A stretch of DNA of 64,000 bases from Nannochloropsis salina CCMP1776. Taxonomy: Eukaryota > Sar > Eustigmatophyceae > Eustigmatales > Monodopsidaceae. The position numbers were made by a program, and so were the translations under genes. This document shows, one piece after another, positions 44,989 through 55,020 of the stretch; position 1 is the stretch's first letter, and each line of letters begins with the position of its first letter. The stretch is taken from assembly GCA_004565275.1 (NCBI GenBank), contig SDOX01000128.1, forward strand, positions 533,794-597,793. Direction: 5' to 3'. Below the pieces are notes generated by a model that ran no database searches, was not told the DNA's origin, and saw nothing but the letters and a program-made list of their open reading frames with translations.

Positions 44989-46037
44989 TTACTGCGCCTT
45001 TTTGAAATTATCGTCCTTGAGACCCTCCTTGCATTCTGTCTCCTTACTTTTCAATCTTCCGGTCACGTGCTCCCGGTCCACCGTATCCATCTCCTTCCCT
45101 CCCTTACCCAGCGCCCGACCGAGGTAGCGCCGGGCAAAGAAATTCATAAACAGGCCCAGATAGGTCGCATACATGAGACAAATCGCCACAATCATGCGTC
45201 CGTCGATCGCACAACCTTTCCCCCCCCCCGCTCCCCTCCTTGGGCCCAATATTTGTAATAAGAGCTGGCGGCAACAACAAAAATGCCCACAAACATTTGA
45301 CTAATCTGAGCAACAGTGAGCCACATGGGGTTAAACCAGCGGGGCACCCTGTGCAGGGCCATTAAAAAAAAATACATGTACATAACGCCGTGGATGGAGT
45401 AGTTGATCGCCATAAAATACAAGGCAGGGGTGAACGTCACATGACCAAACCACGAGCAGAGAAGGACGGTGGCATGGTGGTACCAATGCAAAAAGATCAG
45501 TTTCTTCTTCCGCAGCACCACGAAGACGGTGTCAACAAGCTCTAGAAGCTTCGATAGGGTGAAGACCAAGCACCATAGGCCGGTCGCGTTGTCGGCGTAC
45601 GTAGCCTCCGGGGGCGCGCAGATCGTGTCGCGGAAGGAGAAGCCACCCCAAGGGGAGAGCAGGTAGAGCAAATGGGTAACCACACGAATCGCACCCGCCA
45701 TGCTGGCCAGAGAAAGGAAGAGGTTCCAAATGCAGAGGCCAGTTTGGAGGTGGAAAGCCTTTCGAGGACGCATCATTCGGGGGCCATAATGGCAAAAGGC
45801 CAGATACGCACCCGTCGCCACCAGGGGAATCCACATGTGATTGTACAAAAAGAGAAAGGAAGGTGCCGCATCAAAGTTTTTCTCGTAGGGCGTGTAGAAA
45901 GGGGCCAGCCAGGGAATGAGTTGCCAAATCGGGTGGAAAGGCACGCCCCGAGCCGTCGTCAGGGGAGGGGGCAATGCCCCAGGGTCTGCGGAAGAGAAAG
46001 GAGAAAGAAGAAGCTTATGCTTGGAAGCAATCGACAT
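44989..46037 (-). CDS. ELO-type fatty-acid elongase (ELOVL6-like), one-base frame break
   Basis: A 3-ketoacyl-CoA synthase of the ELO/SUR4 family, an ER membrane enzyme for the first step of fatty-acid elongation. From the ATG at 46037 the frame shows FYTPYEKNFDAAPS, NHMWIPLVATGAYL, KLLELVDTVFVVLRKKKL, the histidine box HWYHH (about residue 186) and YFMAINYSIHGVMYMYFFL, with several membrane helices. At the 10-G run (minus sense, 45229-45220) the frame shifts and ends quickly. The remaining conserved C-terminus (DGRMIVAICLMYATYLGLF, ARRYL) lies in the next frame and stops at 44989. One extra G gives a continuous protein of about 349 residues, the usual length. An undercalled homopolymer is the simplest reading. 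A strong acceptor-like site (CTCTTCCGCAG|ACC near 45988) means the extreme N-terminus could come from an upstream exon. Chain-length specificity is not readable. Confidence 0.92.
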
Positions 46038-47004
46038 GAAGTCTTGAACCTTGTCGTGATAGACCGGACTCAGGCCTTGGTTCTGTCAAAGTAGTGCGAC
46101 AAAAATGAAGGGAGCTGGAGATGTGGGCATCAGACGCAGAGGGGGGAAGATCAATTCGGATATGTCACATGTATGCATCCCACAAAGCAGTGAAAGGCTT
46201 ATAAAGGGTGAAACCCGGAGGGTGTGCAGAAATGGTGAATTTGAGAGTTCAGACTCCTCGATTCGTGGCAACATTGATACGACTGCTTTCATGCCCGCGC
46301 AAGATAGCAATATTAGAGGCTATTTATGAGGCAAAGACAGTAGCAGCACGACCCCAGTCCTTTATTCTCGGAATCTATAAGTCAAAATTGGCCATTCAAT
46401 TTGAAATAACCTTCAGGGAGAAAACATTAAAATGGGGCGTAAGGCGGGGTGAGGTTGTCGACAAGAAACACATTACGTACGCGTCATCGCATTTCTTTCG
46501 TTAAGGACACAACAAGGGGGCATAAATAAAGGGCGTGCGTCTTCCCAACAAGACTGCACGTGCCGCTGCATCGTGTGAAAGGTGGTCACATGACTGCGTC
46601 TTAGGACACGGGCACGTCCTGCCGGCTTCTGATATGTTTGGCGGCAATCCCACCGCGATATTTTTTTTTTCCTCTTTTTAGCGAGACGACAAAACTTCGG
46701 ACGCAACCACAAATAAGCGAGAAGCCTCAAGACTTCTTGCCAATGTCATTCGACGCGTGCCCTGAGACATTGACGCACCGGGAAAAACACGACTCCGCCT
46801 CGGTGGGTGACGCCGAGACATAAATGACGATGCTTTCGTGTTTGTGAAGCGTGTTTGCATGGGCGGAAGATACCAAACTCGCATGCTTCTTGCACTCGAG
46901 AATAGTGCTCTTTCGTCTGATTGCCCTGTATAAGTCTTTCCCTCCCATGCGCACCCAATCCGCACGGTTAAGACCCTTCCTGTCCGTATCCATTGACAGC
47001 AAGC
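46038..47004. promoter_or_regulatory. Divergent promoter, elongase / P5CDH
   Basis: A 0.97 kb head-to-head spacer. It contains GGTGGTCACATGAC at 46581-46594, matching the word at 40355. Confidence 0.4.
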
Positions 47005-49201
47005 ATGCTTTCTTCGGCTCGAGGTCGCGCACTGTCCTGTGCGTTCAACCGACCAGTGCACCGAAGTCACAATCACAAGTCCCTTCTTGGCTCCTGCTCC
47101 TCCTTCACTTTTACTGCGGCGTGTGCACCGGTGCGAAATAGCAGCAGCAAAACCTTGGAGAGCTTTGCCACCGTAGATCCGGAGACTTTGTCGGGCGAGA
47201 AGCCCTATCAAGTGTACAATTTGGGTAAGTAATAAAGGACGGGCGAGGATGCAGGATGTTGTTGTTCTTTATGGAAGGGTCAGGTATAAAGGACAGGACG
47301 CATGGGATGAGAGATTCTTTGGGAAAAGGACGTTCAACCCTTCAATGACAAGGCTTGCATAGATACACTGCGGGAAAATGAAGCGGTGGGAAGCTTCAAG
47401 CAAACCTCCCTCCCTCCTCCCCTCCCTCCTTCCCACCCTCCCCCCTTCCCTCCCTCCTCCCCTCCCCTGCTTCTTCTCGCAGTCAAGGGTGGGTGGACGC
47501 TGCCCAAGACCAGCGTCACGATTCCTGATCCCTTGAACGGCAAGCCTTTCCTCCAACTGCCCGACACTCAGGCGGATGAGATCGGTCCCTACGTGGAGGC
47601 GTTGAAGGCGGTGCCCAAAAGTGGGCTGCACAACCCCTTTAAGGTATGTGCAAGAGGAGAAATGATCCTGGTTAGAGAGGAGGAAAGGGAGGAGAGGGAG
47701 GCGACAGATCAGGGCAGAGTCACGGGTGGCAGCGTTTTGTAAAGGTGACTTCAAGAAAGTGTGGGACCGAGCGTGGAAGGCAACCACAACACGCACAGCC
47801 CCGCATGCGACGGTACCTTCCGCGCCCATGGACGACCCATGCCCTCCTTCCCTCCCTCCCCCCCCTCCTCTCCCTCCCTCCCTCCCTCCTCCAGAATCCG
47901 TCGCGCTACCTCCTCCTCGGTGACATGACGGCCCGGGCGGCACAAGCCTTACGTGACCCCGAAGTCGAGCATTTCTTCGTGCGGCTCATCCAACGCGTGG
48001 CCCCTAAAAGCTACGCCCAGGCCAAGGCCGAGGTACCGCTCCCTCGCTCCCTCCTTCCCTCCCTCCCTCCCTCACCCCCTCCCCTCCCTCCTTCCTCCAT
48101 CCCCCTCTTTCCTCCCTCCCTCCCCCTCCCTCCTTCCCTCCTCCTCACGTCCCTCAGGCCCAATCCACCCACCTCCCCGCCGCACCTTCCTCTGCCGCCC
48201 TGGCCCTCGAAGGGTGTCAGGAGATGTACTCTATCGAGACCGTCCATGGCGCGCGGGTGCCTTACACGCAGGTGCTCGCCCTCCCTCCCTCCCTCCCTCC
48301 CTCCCTCCCTCCCTCCCTCCCTCCCACCTTTCTTCCTTCCCTCTCCCTTCCCTTCCCTCCCCCCTCCCTCCCTCACTTGCCCCCCTTCCTCTTCTCTTTC
48401 CTCTTTCTCTTCCTATCTGTGCTCCCTCCTCCCCTTTTCGTCTGCTCGGATCCCGTATCTTCCTCCGTACCCCCCTCCCGCCCTCTCGCCCGCCTTCCTC
48501 CCCACACAGGACAAAAGTGCTCGGCGCAATCCATCCTCTTCGCCCACGAAAACTGGCAGCAAGCGGGGCTGGAATCCAAACTGCGGACCCTAGCCGCCCG
48601 TCGCTCCCTCGTCGATTTCACCCTCGGCCCAGTCTTGACCGTGACGACGGAGCGTTTCCTCTCCCACTGCCAAGCGCTCTTGGATACGATCCCGGGGACG
48701 AAGATTCTCTGGGGGGGGAAAGCGTTGAGCAAAGCCGCCATGGCCCCGCACGAGATCCCTTCGTGTTACGGTGCCTTCGAACCGACTGCTGTCTACGTCC
48801 CCCTGGAAGGGATGTTGGCCAGCCCGGATGCCTTCCATCTGGCAACGACCGAGATTTTTGGCCCTTTCTACATCTATACGACCTGGAAAGATGGGGAGCT
48901 GCCCCTGGTCCTGGAGGCCTTGGAGCGGATGGAGAACCATTTGACCGCCGCCGTGGTCAGTAACGACGTGGTCTTCACCCGGGCCGTGGTGGGCTCCACT
49001 GTAAACGGCACCACCTACATCGGTCGTCGTGCCCGAACGACGGGCGCGCCGCAGAACCATTGGTTCGGTCCCTGTGGGGACCCTCGGGGAGCGGGGATTG
49101 GGACGCCCGAGGCCATCAAGAGCGTGTGGAGTGCGCACCGGGAGGTGGTGACGGACGAAGGGCCTGTGGGGGAAGGGTGGACGATGCCAGGGCCGACGTG
49201 A
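47005..49201 (+). CDS. P5CDH: Delta-1-pyrroline-5-carboxylate dehydrogenase (ALDH12 type), internal exons missing
   Basis: Exons 47005-47224, 47483-47643, 47895-48032, 48158-48271 and 48510-49201. The enzyme oxidises P5C to glutamate with NAD in mitochondrial proline breakdown. The N-terminus is Ser/Arg-rich and mitochondrial-like. Very strong similarity to plant ALDH12 is seen in exons 1-3 (DPLNGKPFLQL, GLHNPFK, FFVRLIQRVAPKSY) and exon 5 (GQKCSAQS with the catalytic Cys, EPTAVYVPLEG, TEIFGPF, HLTAAVVSND, TTGAPQNHWFGP, DPRGAGIGTPEAIKSVW). About 170 residues of the NAD-binding core normally lie between exons 3 and 5, including the TPFNFPLE and catalytic-Glu regions. They are absent and only 38 unmatched residues (exon 4) occupy the gap. 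Exon 4 ends in phase 0 whereas exon 5 needs phase 1, so at least one exon is missing here. CCCT tracts flank the gap. As written the gene could not make active enzyme. Confidence 0.92.
47405..47468 (+). repeat. CCCT tract before acceptor, P5CDH intron 1
   Basis: An irregular CCCT run ending just upstream of the acceptor CTTCTCGCAG|TC; it acts as the pyrimidine tract. Confidence 0.8.
48050..48155 (+). repeat. CCCT tract filling P5CDH intron 3
   Basis: An irregular CCCT-rich sequence occupying nearly the whole intron between exons 3 and 4. It is one edge of the missing-exon region. Confidence 0.8.
48280..48326 (+). repeat. CCCT tract after exon 4 of P5CDH
   Basis: A near-perfect (CCCT)n run directly after the exon 4 donor, at the point where the missing core exons should follow. 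Confidence 0.88.
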
Positions 49202-49247
49202 GGGAGGGAGGGAGGGAGGGAGGGAGGGAGGGAGGGAGGGAGGGAGG
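49201..49247 (+). repeat. GGGA tract at P5CDH stop codon
   Basis: A near-perfect (GGGA)n run beginning at the last base of the P5CDH TGA. Confidence 0.9.
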
Positions 49248-49547
49248 TGGAAGGGGAGAGGTCAAGATGATGGGTAGAAATGGACAAAACACAAAATGGA
49301 GGGAGGGGGAGAGGGGGAGGAAAATATGCGAAAGGAAATCTTCGGCGTAACCCAGAGGGAGGTTCGTGCAAAATTATTCTTCTCGTTCAGAGGCTTTGCC
49401 ATGCTAAGAGCATTCTTTCCATGGGCATCAAGGTTCCAATTTTTACAAAGTGCAACTACATCCTACTTTATAGAGGCATATTTCTTCTCCCCCCCCACCC
49501 TTACTTCCCTGCCTCCTCTCCTTCCTCCCTTCTTCTCTTGAAGGGAT
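49248..49547. other. Convergent 3' spacer
   Basis: A short gap between P5CDH and the minus-strand coiled-coil gene. Nothing was recognised beyond purine-rich sequence. Confidence 0.4.
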
Positions 49548-52181
49548 TCAAATTACGCAGCATGTCTTTCCAGGCCTCCTGCTTCTTCCGGGGCTCCTGC
49601 CCTCCCTCCCTCCCTCCCTCCCTCGGTAACTACTCTTCCCCCACCGTCCATCCCTCGCATCCCTTGTGCGCGAGGGCGCCCGCATCCCCGGAACCCCATC
49701 TGCCACCAGGGCCGCCTCCTCCTCCCTCCCTTCCTCCTCTCCGCTGCCCTCCCCCTCCCCCTCCTTCCCTTCCGTCGCGGGAGCCCTCCCCCTCGAGACA
49801 TCCACCCCTCTGATTGGTGTCCCTGGCGGCCCTTCCTTCTCCTCCACTGCGTCCTCCCCCGCCCCCTCGCCCTCACCTTCCCTCCCTCCATCCCTCCATC
49901 CGCCCCTCCCTCCCTCCTTTCCTCGGTTACTTGCGCTAGAAGCCCCCAGGCTCGCCAACTGCCGCTCGAGCCGGTCCACAACTTCGAGAGACTCCGCCTC
50001 CATCAGGGAAATCTGTCCCCCGGTTTGAAATTTTGAATTTAAATGTAACGTTAAAGGTTTGACACGGGAAAAAGGCCGAAAAAGCGGGTGCGACAAGAGA
50101 GCGGAGGTCTTTGAACAACTGTCGCGTGAACCCCGTGGAGGGCAATACATCACCACATCCTTCCCTCCCTCCCTCCCTCCCTCCCTCCCTCCCTCCCTCC
50201 TTCCCGTCTTCCCCCCCCACCTACCTCCTTCAATTTCTCCTGCAGCTCCAAATTTCGCTTCCGCATGGCGGACAGCTGACGCTTGTATTTCATCTCGGCG
50301 GCCGCCCACACCGCTTGTCGCCGCTCCTGCTCCTTTTCCAGGCCGTAGACCACCTCGTCCAGAGCCAGCACTTCCTCGTTCATCTGCCGCACGTCCTGCC
50401 GGTAGCGCGTTTTCCATTTCTGCGTGGCCTCCTCCGCCAGCAAACGGGCAAACTCTTTCTCCTGCACCTGCCCTTGGAGCGCATGGCACTCCTCCGTCAG
50501 CGCGGTCACCACCCCCTGGTAGCCCCGACCTTCCTCTTCTAGAAGCTTCTCCGCCTCCTCCGTCGCGCGTTGGGCGCGGGCCAGGGCCGTGGCCAGGGAG
50601 GACTCGCGCTCTCGTGCCTCCCCCAACCCTTCTAGAATGTCAGCCAGTGACTGTCGGGTGCCCCGAAGTTCTTCTTCTAGAAGGAGGGTCCGGATCTTGT
50701 AGCGCCGGAGCGCCTCCCCGTCCTCCCGGTCACCATCCCCCACCTCCTTGACGTCGTTCAGGGCAGGCACTTCTTGGGCCAAGGGGGGAGACAGAGGGGG
50801 AGGCGAAGAGGAGGAGGGAGGGGAAGGGAAGGAGGGGGATACCGCGACGGGCGTGGGCGCGAGGGTGGTGATGAGGGTGGTAGGGGGAGACGTGGGGGAG
50901 GAAGCGGGGGAGGGCGGGAGCGAGGGCGGGGTCTCCTGCTCCTCGCTTTCGCAAAGAAGCGCTTCTACCGCCGCCGCAATCACTTCCTCTGTCGCCTCCG
51001 TCTCACTCAATCGCATCGGAGCCTCTTCCTCCTCCTCCTCCTCATCCTCCTTCTCCTCCACTTCCACCTCCTCCTCATCCTCCTTCTCCTCCACCTCCAC
51101 CTCCTCCTCCATCTCTTCCTCCTTCCCTTCCTCCCCTGCTTTCTCCCCTCTGTTGAGCCCGGCCGCCTCCCTCCCTCCCTCCCTCCCTCCCTCCCTCCCT
51201 CCCTCCCTCTCTGAGCTGCTCATGGAGACCTCGCCCGTTGGTGATGAGGGCGATACCATCCCCTTTACCCCCGCGTGGGCGTGCCTCTCCACTTTCCCTC
51301 CCTCCCTTCCTTCTTCTTCCCACTTCTGAACCTCCTCCTTCCCCCCTTCGCCCTCATTGGAAGTTGGCGTGAATCCCAGGGAGACCTTGCCCGCCCATCC
51401 ACCCGCTTCCTCCGCTTTTTCCTCCCTCTGCCCGCGCAACGTCTGGAAACCGTCCAAGGGATACGCAGGGCCGATGCGTTTGTCCACTTCTCCCCGGTGG
51501 ATGCGGTGGGCCCCCTCCCTCCTCCTCCTCCTCTACCTCCTCCTCCTCCTCCTCTACCTCCTCCTCCTCCTCCTCTACCTCCTCCTCCTCCTCTTCTACC
51601 TCCTCCTCCTCCTCCTCCTTCCCCTCCACTTCCTCCTCCTCCTCCTCCAGCGTCTCCTCCTTTATTTCCTCCTCCCCTTTCTCCTCTGCCCCGTTGCTGC
51701 CGTCGTCCTCTTCTTTTCCTTCCGTCGCGTGCAGTCTGTGCGCGTCCCCGGTGGCCTCAGCCTTCTCGCGCGGTGGAACCAACAAAGCAGTCGGAGGAGA
51801 AAAGAAACGACTCAGAAAAGTCATAATGGAACTGTCCCGGATCCGGCGGTTCACTTCTCGGCGCCCCTCGTAGTCCCTGGTATTCGTGGCCGTGTTGGAG
51901 GTCAGGGCTGCCCCAAATCGAAAAAATGCCTGGCGTGCAGGGCCTCCGCGGCGTGGCCAAGGAGGATGGAGCGTTCGGAGTATCAGTGCCTTCTGACACT
52001 TCCAACCCATTATCTTCCAAGGTGATTGCTGCACCCGACCACGATACGTTCGCTGAACGAGGTCGGGAACGACGAATGCGTGCGCTGTCAATGCCACACC
52101 ATGCAACAGGAAATAAACGAGGAGGAGGAGAGCTCTGAAATAGCTCAGGCGGGAGGAGCGGGAAAAGAGGGCAGAAGCCAT
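49548..52181 (-). CDS. Plastid-targeted coiled-coil protein, one frame discontinuity
   Basis: The ATG at 52181 starts a bipartite plastid presequence: hydrophobic YFRALLLLVYFLLHGVALTA, then HAF|VVP. A very acidic stretch follows, including a tandem EVEEEEE repeat (21-base unit, about 51520-51610). Past it the frame open from 51487 upwards (DKRIGPAYPLDGFQTLRGQ) continues, so a frame change occurs at about 51490-51530. An intron or an indel in the GAG repeats would explain it. The central part is Pro/Glu-rich, and about 50750-50226 encodes a long heptad coiled coil (KIRTLLLEEELRGTRQSLAD, VYGLEKEQERRQAVWAAAEM). A junction GAAGGAG|GTAGGT (exon end 50225) to GGGGACAG|ATTTCC (exon start 50012) keeps frame and continues the coil (EAESLEVVDRLERQLASL) to a stop at 49548. 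The last 120 residues are low complexity. No family recognised. Confidence 0.55.
50162..50202 (-). repeat. GGGA tract (minus sense) in coiled-coil gene intron
   Basis: CCCT on the plus strand; in the transcript a GGGA run near the donor of the single well-supported intron. Confidence 0.88.
51167..51208 (-). repeat. GGGA tract inside coding frame
   Basis: In minus sense this near-perfect GGGA tract translates as repeated Gly-Arg-Glu-Gly within the coiled-coil protein. It could instead be an in-frame intron. Confidence 0.8.
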
Positions 52182-52854
52182 CGCCCTTGCGGGTTGCTGC
52201 GAGTTCCGCTGTAAGAAAACCTGCCCTGCACCCTTGTGCTGCCTGTGTAAATATCAAACGGCGTCAATGAGATGTGACGCGGTGCACGTGCTCCGGGGGC
52301 AGTGGGTTGTTATTATGAAGAGTGAGCAACCACAAGCTCGCTCGGCGGAGACCCTCTATCTCCGCGGGCGAGCTCCAAGTACCATACAAAAGGCACGTTC
52401 TCGTGCCCATACACACGACACTGGGCTGGCTGTCAACCACATTTTGACGCACAATACCGTGAGTACCAGGGATATTGGACAGCCCTGTCTGCAGCGTGAA
52501 CGGTTGTCACAGACGCATGTCCCCATGGGCCGACAAGCCTTGGGCCTTCAGCAGGGATTAGGTTCGGATAAGACGCTATTTGTCAGTTTTCTCATTATAT
52601 AAGAAGCACGCCATCGTATAATATTGAGTTCACACTGAAATACGTGTGGACATTTGGTCAGGGGTATCCTCGAGGAAAGACGGCCATTAAAGAGGCACAC
52701 AGACCGTCTTGATGAAGCCTTCAGTACAAATCAGAGCCCAAAAGCGGGGGAAATGAAATCCAAAAAAACATACACATAAACTTCCTGGTGATTGCTTGTT
52801 AAACGGAAACGTAAAAAGCATGCACACACACTTCCTGGTGATTGCTTTTCCTAA
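52182..52854. other. Tandem spacer with a short direct repeat
   Basis: This lies between the coiled-coil gene start and the PEX14 stop. The 17-mer CTTCCTGGTGATTGCTT occurs at 52781-52797 and again at 52831-52847. Otherwise nothing was recognised. Confidence 0.45.
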
Positions 52855-55020
52855 TTACACGCCGTAAGCCTGCTTTTCCTCCGCTGGCACCCGCCTTTTT
52901 TCTTCCAGCTCCCCTTCCGTCCCACCCTCCCTTGCTCTGCTCCCCTCCTCCCTCCCCCCCTCCTCCCCTCTTCCCACCTCCTCCTTCTCTGCCTCCCACG
53001 GCTTTTTCGGGGGCGTAGATATCCCTTCCGCGGATGCTGGCACAGACAGAGTCCCGAGTTCCCCCACGTCTTGCGACAGGCGAGAGTCCACCGTGACAAT
53101 GCCTGGGGGTGTCTCCCCCCGCTCGGTCATTTCCAGGATCTCGCGAAAGGACTGCGGGTACGCCGGCGGTGGTGCTGCCAATCCTTCCGTGTCCTTTTCC
53201 ATCCTTCCCTCTTGGTCGTCCTTGGCGCCCTCTGGGAGGGAAGGACGCGTGGCAGAAGAGGGAGATACCGCAGTTTCCCCCCCCAACCCCATCCGCGCAT
53301 CCCCTGTTTTCTGCACCAACGCTCGTATCACCCGCTCTTTCTCGGCGTTCTCCGCCGCCGCCGCCGCTTTCGCCCGCACTTCCCCTTCCTGCCCCTCCCT
53401 CTCTTCCTCCCTCCCTCCCTCCTCCTCCTCCTCTTCCTCCTCCTCCCCTTCTTCCAAGGGCGGCAATGCCGGCCACGCCACTGGCTCTTCGCCATTTTTC
53501 AGACTGGTCAGAATCGCCGAGGCCGCCCGCAGGATTTCCAGACCCTCCTCCTTCCCTCCCTCCTTCCCTCCCTCCCATTCGAAGCACGTGACGCCCTCTC
53601 CGTACCCCAACGCTCTGAGGACACCTTCGTGGCCTCTCACCCCGCTCACCCGCTCCCGGTAGCCCTGGTTGATTCGCGCAATTCTTCTAAACCGAGGCAC
53701 CTCCGGGTATTTGAGCAGGTTGGTCACGTAGACGAGGAGCATCTCCACGGCGCCATGGAGGAGGGCGGGGTCCCCCTCGTTCTGCGCCCGGAGGCGCTGG
53801 AAAGATCGGATCAGTTCGCGCAATTTTCGCCGGCGGGCCCCACGTGCGGGTCTTGCCCGTGGCACGGTGGCCTCAGCGGTACTGGTGAAGGAGGTGTCTG
53901 CCACGGCCTCCCTTGCAGGGGAGGAAGGAGGACCAGAGACGTTAGGGCCGGCATCCTCGCGTAGGCTGAGGGAAGGGCTAGACGCACTAGAAGCACTGCC
54001 GTCCCACGGGCTTGCAGAGTCCGACGGTGCTGCTCCCACGGAGGCCTTCGCCGCGGTTGGCTTTGAGGACGGCCCGCCCTCCCTCCCGCCCTCCCGCCCT
54101 TCCTCCCCTTCTCCCTCCGCCCCGGCCCATGGAGAGCCCTCCAAGGCCAAGCGCGTCCCATGGGAGGCGCCGACGGCCGCTGCCGCGGCCGGCGCGCCCG
54201 CGGACAAGAGAAGCATTTGCTTAAGTGTCGTGAGTTCCGACCTGAGTTCGGTGCTTTGGCTTGCCAGGTGGCCGCTCAGAAGGGAATGGAAATCCTGCCG
54301 GTTTCGCTCCGAGGATTCAGCCAAGGCGGTGAGAGCTTGGGCTTGGGCTTGAATGGCCTCCGCGATGGCCTGCAGGGAAGAAGCGGGGGGCAGGGAATGT
54401 GCGTCCCCTCGAGCCACGTGATACTCCGTCTCCTGGAAGCGCACGGCCCGCACGTCTCCTCCCCCCCCCTCATCTCTTTCCAGGGATTCCTGTGCTTGTC
54501 GTGCCGCTGCGTCCGCGTCCGCTTCCGCTTCTTGGCGCCTTTGCTCCTCCTGTGCTTGGTGCATGAGCTTTTGGTGGTGTCGGTACCGATACAAATGGGT
54601 AATGCCTGCCCCAATAGCCAGCCCGGCTACCACCGCGCCAGGCACCGTGTATCCGAAGCCTGAGTTCCACATTCCCACAGGCTCGGGCGGAGATGGACGG
54701 GGTTCCATCGCGGCATAAGGCGTCGGAGGAAAGGGTGAAAGGTGGGTGGGAGGGGTGGTGCTAGTGTTGTTAGCAGGCGTGCTGGAGCTGTGGAATGGAA
54801 GGCTGCTTTCCAAGCCATTCTTAGCTCTTGTAAAAGCTTCCGTGATTTCCTCCTGCGTCAACCCCTTTTTCTCCAAAAAGGTGATGCGTTGAGAGAGCGG
54901 TGCTTGTTGGACGTTGGGATGTCGTAAGAACGAAACGCCGTTCGTGATAAAGTCTTCACGAAGCGGCGTGGTACCAGAAGGCTTTGCAGCCGAGGTAGCT
55001 GGCATGGAGTCCGAGTCCAT
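52855..55020 (-). CDS. PEX14: PEX14-like peroxin with PUB domain and KPWE motif
   Basis: A single exon of 721 residues; the ATG at 55020 is used because the frame upstream has no ATG. PEX14 is the docking peroxin for PEX5 at the peroxisomal membrane. Residues 20-67 are the conserved N-terminal domain (REDFITNGVSFLRHPNVQQA, FLEKKGLTQEEITEAF) with its aromatic-binding helix pair. Residues 122-141 form the membrane segment (TVPGAVVAGLAIGAGI), followed by a coiled coil rich in Gln/Glu/Ala. About residues 395-480 read as a PUB domain (LIRSFQRLRAQNEGDPALLH, YPEVPRFRRIARIN, LRALGYGEGVTCFEW), the p97/VCP-binding fold of PNGase and UBXN6. Near the C-terminus SFREILEMTERGETPPGI and, about residue 673, KKPWE match the KPWE module seen in PEX14-like proteins and PEX39. 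Low-complexity GREG repeats from GGGA DNA separate the domains. Confidence 0.9.
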   Translation of the reverse strand: MDSDSMPATSAAKPSGTTPLREDFITNGVSFLRHPNVQQAPLSQRITFLEKKGLTQEEITEAFTRAKNGLESSLPFHSSSTPANNTSTTPPTHLSPFPPTPYAAMEPRPSPPEPVGMWNSGFGYTVPGAVVAGLAIGAGITHLYRYRHHQKLMHQAQEEQRRQEAEADADAAARQAQESLERDEGGGGDVRAVRFQETEYHVARGDAHSLPPASSLQAIAEAIQAQAQALTALAESSERNRQDFHSLLSGHLASQSTELRSELTTLKQMLLLSAGAPAAAAAVGASHGTRLALEGSPWAGAEGEGEEGREGGREGGPSSKPTAAKASVGAAPSDSASPWDGSASSASSPSLSLREDAGPNVSGPPSSPAREAVADTSFTSTAEATVPRARPARGARRRKLRELIRSFQRLRAQNEGDPALLHGAVEMLLVYVTNLLKYPEVPRFRRIARINQGYRERVSGVRGHEGVLRALGYGEGVTCFEWEGGKEGGKEEGLEILRAASAILTSLKNGEEPVAWPALPPLEEGEEEEEEEEEGGREEEREGQEGEVRAKAAAAAENAEKERVIRALVQKTGDARMGLGGETAVSPSSATRPSLPEGAKDDQEGRMEKDTEGLAAPPPAYPQSFREILEMTERGETPPGIVTVDSRLSQDVGELGTLSVPASAEGISTPPKKPWEAEKEEVGRGEEGGREEGSRAREGGTEGELEEKRRVPAEEKQAYGV

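Noticed and set aside
47953-48963. 336-codon plus-strand frame over P5CDH exons 3-5
   Set aside because: A different frame from the conserved ALDH12 exons, kept open only by stop-free CCCT arrays.
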